A DNA stretch of 64,000 bases from Glossina fuscipes. Lineage: Eukaryota; Arthropoda; Insecta; Diptera; Glossinidae. The stretch's first letter is position 1. Every line of letters begins with the position of its first letter. Of the stretch, positions 59,995 through 64,000 are shown piece by piece. The notes under the pieces were generated by a model. The model was not told where the DNA came from. It saw only the letters and a program-made list of their open reading frames with translations, and made no database searches. Location: positions 2,838,169 through 2,902,168 of the forward strand of contig NW_023998433.1 in assembly GCF_014805625.2 (NCBI RefSeq), given 5' to 3'. The position numbers and the translations under genes were made by a program.

Positions 59995-61830
59995 TGAAAG
60001 CTACCCCCACACGCTTCTATTACCAATCTCCCCCGCGAGACCACCGTTAAGTATTACTTCGCGGAGGCTGGTTGCAATTATTGCGCATCGTATGATGGAG
60101 TCCCTTATTAGTCTCCACTTCCTCTTCTCTCCGCCCGTTGTCTCTCCAGTCGTCGTAACTCCACGAGGGCATTGCTAGCGAATGCGTCTAGGCTGCTCCA
60201 AACTGCTACACTGCGTTCGTAATATCGTTAAATGGCACTTGAGGCCGCCCGTTCTCAAATCTGCAGCAGTGGAATATTACGTGCTTTGCATCTTCTACCG
60301 TATCCGCGCATATCGGGCAGTTAGGCGAGCCGTCGTGCCCGAATCTGTGTAGATACTTCCGAAAGCACCCATAGCAAATCAGGAGCTGGGTGAGGTAATA
60401 GTTTACATCACCGTGGCATCTTTCAACCCATCGTCTTATGCTAGAGAAGAGAGCGAACGTCCATCTTCCTTCAGTCGTTCTTTCTCACCTTGACTGCCAT
60501 ATCCTCAATGAGGCCATCCATTCCTCGCTTCCTATCAAGCGTAAGCAGAGCTCGCTTCCGCGACAACGTTCGTAGATGCGGCTCATCTCGTCGACCAGAA
60601 ATTCGACTGACGGAGTGCCTGCTAGCCCTAGCGCTGCTTCTTCCGACACTGTACGGAATGCGTAAATATGCCTCAGAGCGCTAAGGCGATATTTCGCCGC
60701 CAATTTTCGGAGTACCGTCTTTACAGTCCGTGCACCCGCTCATACTGGGCTCGCATACATAATGATTGAGATCACCACCATGGCTACGACCTTCCTCTTG
60801 GCTGTTTTAAGACCACCCACATTTGGCATAAACCTTGGCAGTGCCGTCTGGATGCCGGCCGCTTTCTTCGCCACGTACTCAACATTACGCCTGAAGTTGA
60901 CGCTGTGGTCAATTATGACTCCCAGATATTTGAGTGCGGGGACTGATTGCACTATGTGATCCCCGATCCTTATCTTGCACATCTCTGGCTTTTTACGGCT
61001 ACTTACAAGCACAACTTCAGTTTTGTATTCAGCCAGCTCTAGGCCCATCTCTCTTAGGCACGCTTTGGGGCGCTTGATTCCCTCGGTAGCTTCCGCTTCT
61101 ACAATTGATTTGCGTCCATCACTATTGCTACGTCGTCGGCGAATCCAATACTTGTTGTGCTAGTGGGCAGCTGCAACTTCAGAACGCCGTTATACATGGT
61201 ATTCCACAAGAGTCTACCAACAACTGACCCTTGGAGGACACCTCCTAATATTTTATACATTTCTGTACCGCTGTCGTTTTCATACACCAACGTACGTTTC
61301 GAGTTAAAAGCGTTTTTAACGTCTGGTGTAATCAGGGTACAGTATTTCCATCTGTCCCCGGCCATGGCGTCGGATGCCAGCCTCACTAGGTGTTTGATGT
61401 CATCTATTGTCGACCGCGTTCTTCTGAAGTCGTACTGGTTATTGGATAAGGCACCATTTTCTTCGGCTACTAGCAGAAGACGCTTGTATATTACTGACTA
61501 TAGCAGTTTGCCTATCGTATCCAGGAGACAGATAGACCTGTATGACGGCGGATCAGCCGATGGTTTGTTACTTTTACGGAAAGACTGTCTCTCTGAGACA
61601 TTGTTGCACAAGCTGCGCATATATCCCCGGTTTTACCTTAATCGCGGCCTCCAGGGCTATATTAGGACCTGGGTTGGCCGCAAGCAAGTCTCCCTTAGTA
61701 ACAACCAGGGGTGGCTCTTGCTCCCTTCCAAAGAAATCCACCGCTACGTAAGGCGGTCTTTGTGGGAAGAGTGTTCTTACAATTTTACTCAGCATGGCAG
61801 GGGTGTTTGTGTGTGCAAAAGGTCTTTACT
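59995..61830 (-). mobile_element. R1-clade non-LTR retrotransposon, 5'-truncated
   Basis: This is the only extended GC-balanced region of the window. Read on the minus strand, it contains the RT core, a GFADD motif C, an R1-type thumb and a C-terminal zinc-finger-like CPICADTVEDAKHVIFHC. A 3' UTR ends near 'gaagcgtgtgggggtagctt' (about 60000). The gag ORF, the endonuclease and the start of RT are missing. R1-clade elements classically insert in rDNA; here the flanks are not rDNA, so this is either a non-rDNA-specific member or an ectopic copy. No poly(A) or target duplication was identified. Confidence 0.88.
60170..61830 (-). pseudogene. R1-type reverse transcriptase and C-terminal finger, broken ORF2
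   Basis: The N-terminal part (61574-61795) reads RTLFPQRPP and KGDLLAANPGPNIALEAAIK. After a frameshift come SYRSICLLDTIGKLL, a TAG at 61498-61500, NNQYDFRRTRSTIDDIKHLV, and RLASDAMAGDRWKYCTLIT with a motif A variant PDVKNAFNS. A deletion of roughly 30 residues apparently follows near 61300, since YENDSGTEMYKILGGVLQGS (motif B) comes too soon. Motif C is GFADDVAIVM (about 61127-61146). The thumb ALKYLGVIIDHSVNFRRNVE and IIMYASPV end at a TGA (60740-60742) where the family has Trp, then continue in frame to the Cys-His finger near 60280-60330. It is inactive. Confidence 0.87.
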
Positions 61831-64000
61831 TTAATCGTATCGTCATGTTACACGTGAACTGATAAAATTAGTAAACCATCTATCCTTCAATTGTCGCTAT
61901 AAAAATTCTGTGTAAAGAAATTAAATGCAAGCACAGTTTGTGCAGATGAAATGTCTTAAACCGATTTTATGCTGGCAGAGAACGCATTTACATACACATC
62001 CATGCTTATCTTTATACATATATATGTTTATATACAACATGGATTTGAGCATATTTAATATAACAACATAAGGTCTTGTTAAGTTTTTTCTCTATGTACA
62101 TTATAAATCTTGTGCAATATTGTATCTTGTTACTATTTTTTCTCTGTCCCTGTTTCTTAGTGATGCTCTGTATACTGTACTTGTACGCCAAAAGAATGTT
62201 TTAATGTCAATTTAAAAGCACCTAACACACACAGTGTGTAAAAAGGCTTTAACTCCACTTATAATTCTAAACAGGGGAGAATTTTTCTTTCTTACTTTCT
62301 TCTATATATTTTTTTATAACTCAAGGATAAAGATTATTTAACATTACTAAAGCGTAGATACAAAGTACGAAAGACAGTTACTTGGGATGAAGCAACATCA
62401 TTTGCATACATATATATAATAAAAAGTAAGTTAGTTAGTAGTTTTCCCTTTAAACGAATCTTAGATACTCCTAATCTTAATTAGATAATACACACAGTTA
62501 AAAAAAATTAAGGTTCACTCCGTCTTTCTGCTCTACCGATGCTCGAATATTTGACATTAATTAACAACTTGCATAAGGTTCAGTAATTTTCAGGTTACCA
62601 ATTTTTTGTTAAGCATGGAAGCCGATTGAAATTTTGTCTCTATACATAACAGAGCTTAATAGTACATAATGGTTGATCAAATTTTATTAAAACATTGACA
62701 GTTTTAATGCAATTTTATTGTATTAGATTGTTGAAGGATGAAGATTTTAGTAAATAATATTGGCAACCTTAACTTTAACTCCAAGAATTCAATGACTCTT
62801 GTCCGCAACGGCTTTGACAATGGGGACGAATACTTTAATGACTAAAATTGTTTCTTTTATTTATGAAAATCGTCTAACTATTGTGCCTTTTTTCTCTTAA
62901 ATTTTATAGTAGTGCATTAAAAGCGCGCGAACTTTTCTACATGCTCTTCGATGGCTGTTTGCAAACTTTTTAATGTTAAAAATTTCTATTGAAATTTTTA
63001 GAATATTGTTCCGGAAATGCCATTTTTGATGATATGAGTTTTCATAAAAATTAGTCGATCTTCTAAGAAACCAAATTCTAAAGAAAGGAAAAACCAAACA
63101 GACATTTATGGCGGGTTACCTGCATCATCCAGCTGACGAAAAGATTAACAAAAATTGCAGAAATTTAGCGGGAAAACTGATTAAAAATGTCGCGAAAAAT
63201 GTAGGTAACAAACTAAGTTGACTGAAAAAGTGTATATAAGCAAAACATTTGAGGAAGGCAGAATCAGTCCTAAAAAGAGTCGAAAAGTGAATCGAATTTG
63301 CGCAAAGCGAGTAGTGAGAGTCGAGTCAAAAGAGTTGAATTGCAATAATCGACCATAGTGAGAACTAATGCACAATAGACGCAAGTTCCTGTAAGTAATC
63401 TGTAAATAGATCCCCGAAAATTTGTAAATGAAACCCAAACTAGTCCAAGTATCACAATTCAGTGGTGCGAACTTTATTTTAAAAGGAGTTGAATAAATAA
63501 CGTAAGTTTCTCAAAGACGGATTTATGTTAAAATATAAAGAAATTGTATGCGGATGGATGAATGGACAGATATAATTCAGTTAATTTAAGAACTTATGCC
63601 GTTCAAGCAGTCATATTCAATTATCCGATGCTTGATGGACGTTACAAAAGTTATATTTAAACTAGCGTGTCGATCTAATCAAATATAAGACGCAAAACAC
63701 ATATTATATAAAATGAGGGGGAAACTAAGAAAGAGCAGGGATAACAAATGTATGAAGAAGTTATCATTTAACAAACCCCCAGGGAATGCAAAATACAAAA
63801 TAAACCAAGAGAAATAACTTCTTCTGTTTCGTAATACTTCTCTATTCACCATTTTCGGATTTTCTGTGTTGCTGTCACATTTTACAAGAATTGTGTTAAT
63901 GCCAATTCTAGGTAAACCCTGCAAGTAAAATAATTTTGTTGTTGTTCCTTTGTTCTTATTTTTGTATAATTTTCGTGTTTACTAAGTAAGTACATGTTAA
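61831..64000. other. AT-rich spacer with LTR-like or promoter-like segment
   Basis: No gene is supported. A TATA-like 'tatataag' at 63233-63240 lies 33 bp before an initiator-like 'tcagtc' (63264-63269). A splice-donor-like 'gtaagt' occurs at about 63392 and 'aataaa' at about 63494. This arrangement resembles an LTR or a pol II promoter region, but no target duplication or partner LTR is seen. Confidence 0.35.
63233..63269 (+). promoter_or_regulatory. Candidate TATA box plus initiator
   Basis: 'tatataag' (63233-63240) is followed at the spacing usual in insect pol II promoters by the initiator-like 'tcagtc', whose A is at 63266. No DPE-like motif was seen at +28 to +33. No downstream reading frame is supported, so it may be an LTR promoter or chance. 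Confidence 0.3.

Noticed and set aside
1..64000. CRISPR arrays, operons, riboswitches, bacterial terminators
   Set aside because: Composition and all recognisable elements are eukaryotic; no regularly spaced identical repeats were seen.

Overview
The window looks like AT-rich, repeat-laden nuclear DNA of an insect, most likely a higher (cyclorrhaphan) fly, possibly a tephritid. Three things suggest this. There are many INE-1/DINE-1-like interspersed repeats whose end modules resemble the Drosophila family. The retroelements belong to the Jockey, I and R1 clades together with mariner and pogo-like DNA elements. CA/TG, CATA and TA microsatellites are abundant. The species call is inference; no host protein-coding gene, rRNA or functional tRNA gene could be supported, so this is probably intergenic or long-intron sequence. 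There is no bacterial-style gene organisation, CRISPR array or operon.

Layout: 1-1765 is an INE-1-like repeat apparently split by a decayed mariner (608-1029). 2.1-2.3 kb and 6.2-6.6 kb hold repeat fragments. 8.77-11.85 kb is a dense cluster of INE-1-like and related repeats in both orientations. A tRNA-derived SINE lies at 17217-17404. A further INE-like copy is at 18.97-19.33 kb. A 309-bp pogo/Tigger-like MITE with TA duplications is at 20106-20414. A 201-bp 5'-truncated I-clade LINE copy is at 20916-21116. A Jockey-clade LINE with ORF2 in one frame but broken by stops spans about 24.0-27.1 kb (+). The second SINE copy is at 30620-30811. A 4.4-kb I-clade LINE (gag, endonuclease, RT and a truncated RNase H) lies at 32.0-36.4 kb (-). 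36.4-41.0 kb is largely unique sequence with microsatellites. 41.0-42.5 kb and 48.36-48.74 kb hold another small repeat family. 46.94-47.93 kb is a heavily decayed second Jockey-type copy. INE-like copies follow at 48.8-49.5, 52.1-52.8, 54.3-54.7 and 56.6-57.5 kb. A second mariner remnant is at 53.58-53.81 kb (-). A 5'-truncated R1-clade LINE lies at 60.0-61.8 kb (-). An LTR-like or promoter-like segment is near 63.2-63.46 kb.

The most interesting relationship is between the two SINE copies and the I-clade LINE. The roughly 80-90 nt SINE tail shares several blocks with the 3' end of the LINE, including a terminal TAA-type repeat, which suggests that the LINE machinery mobilised the SINE. Both SINE copies have perfect 12-bp target-site duplications and the short LINE copy has a 10-bp one, so their boundaries can be read to the base. 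Every retroelement and transposon here is disabled by stops, frameshifts, deletions or lost catalytic residues; none is expected to act autonomously.
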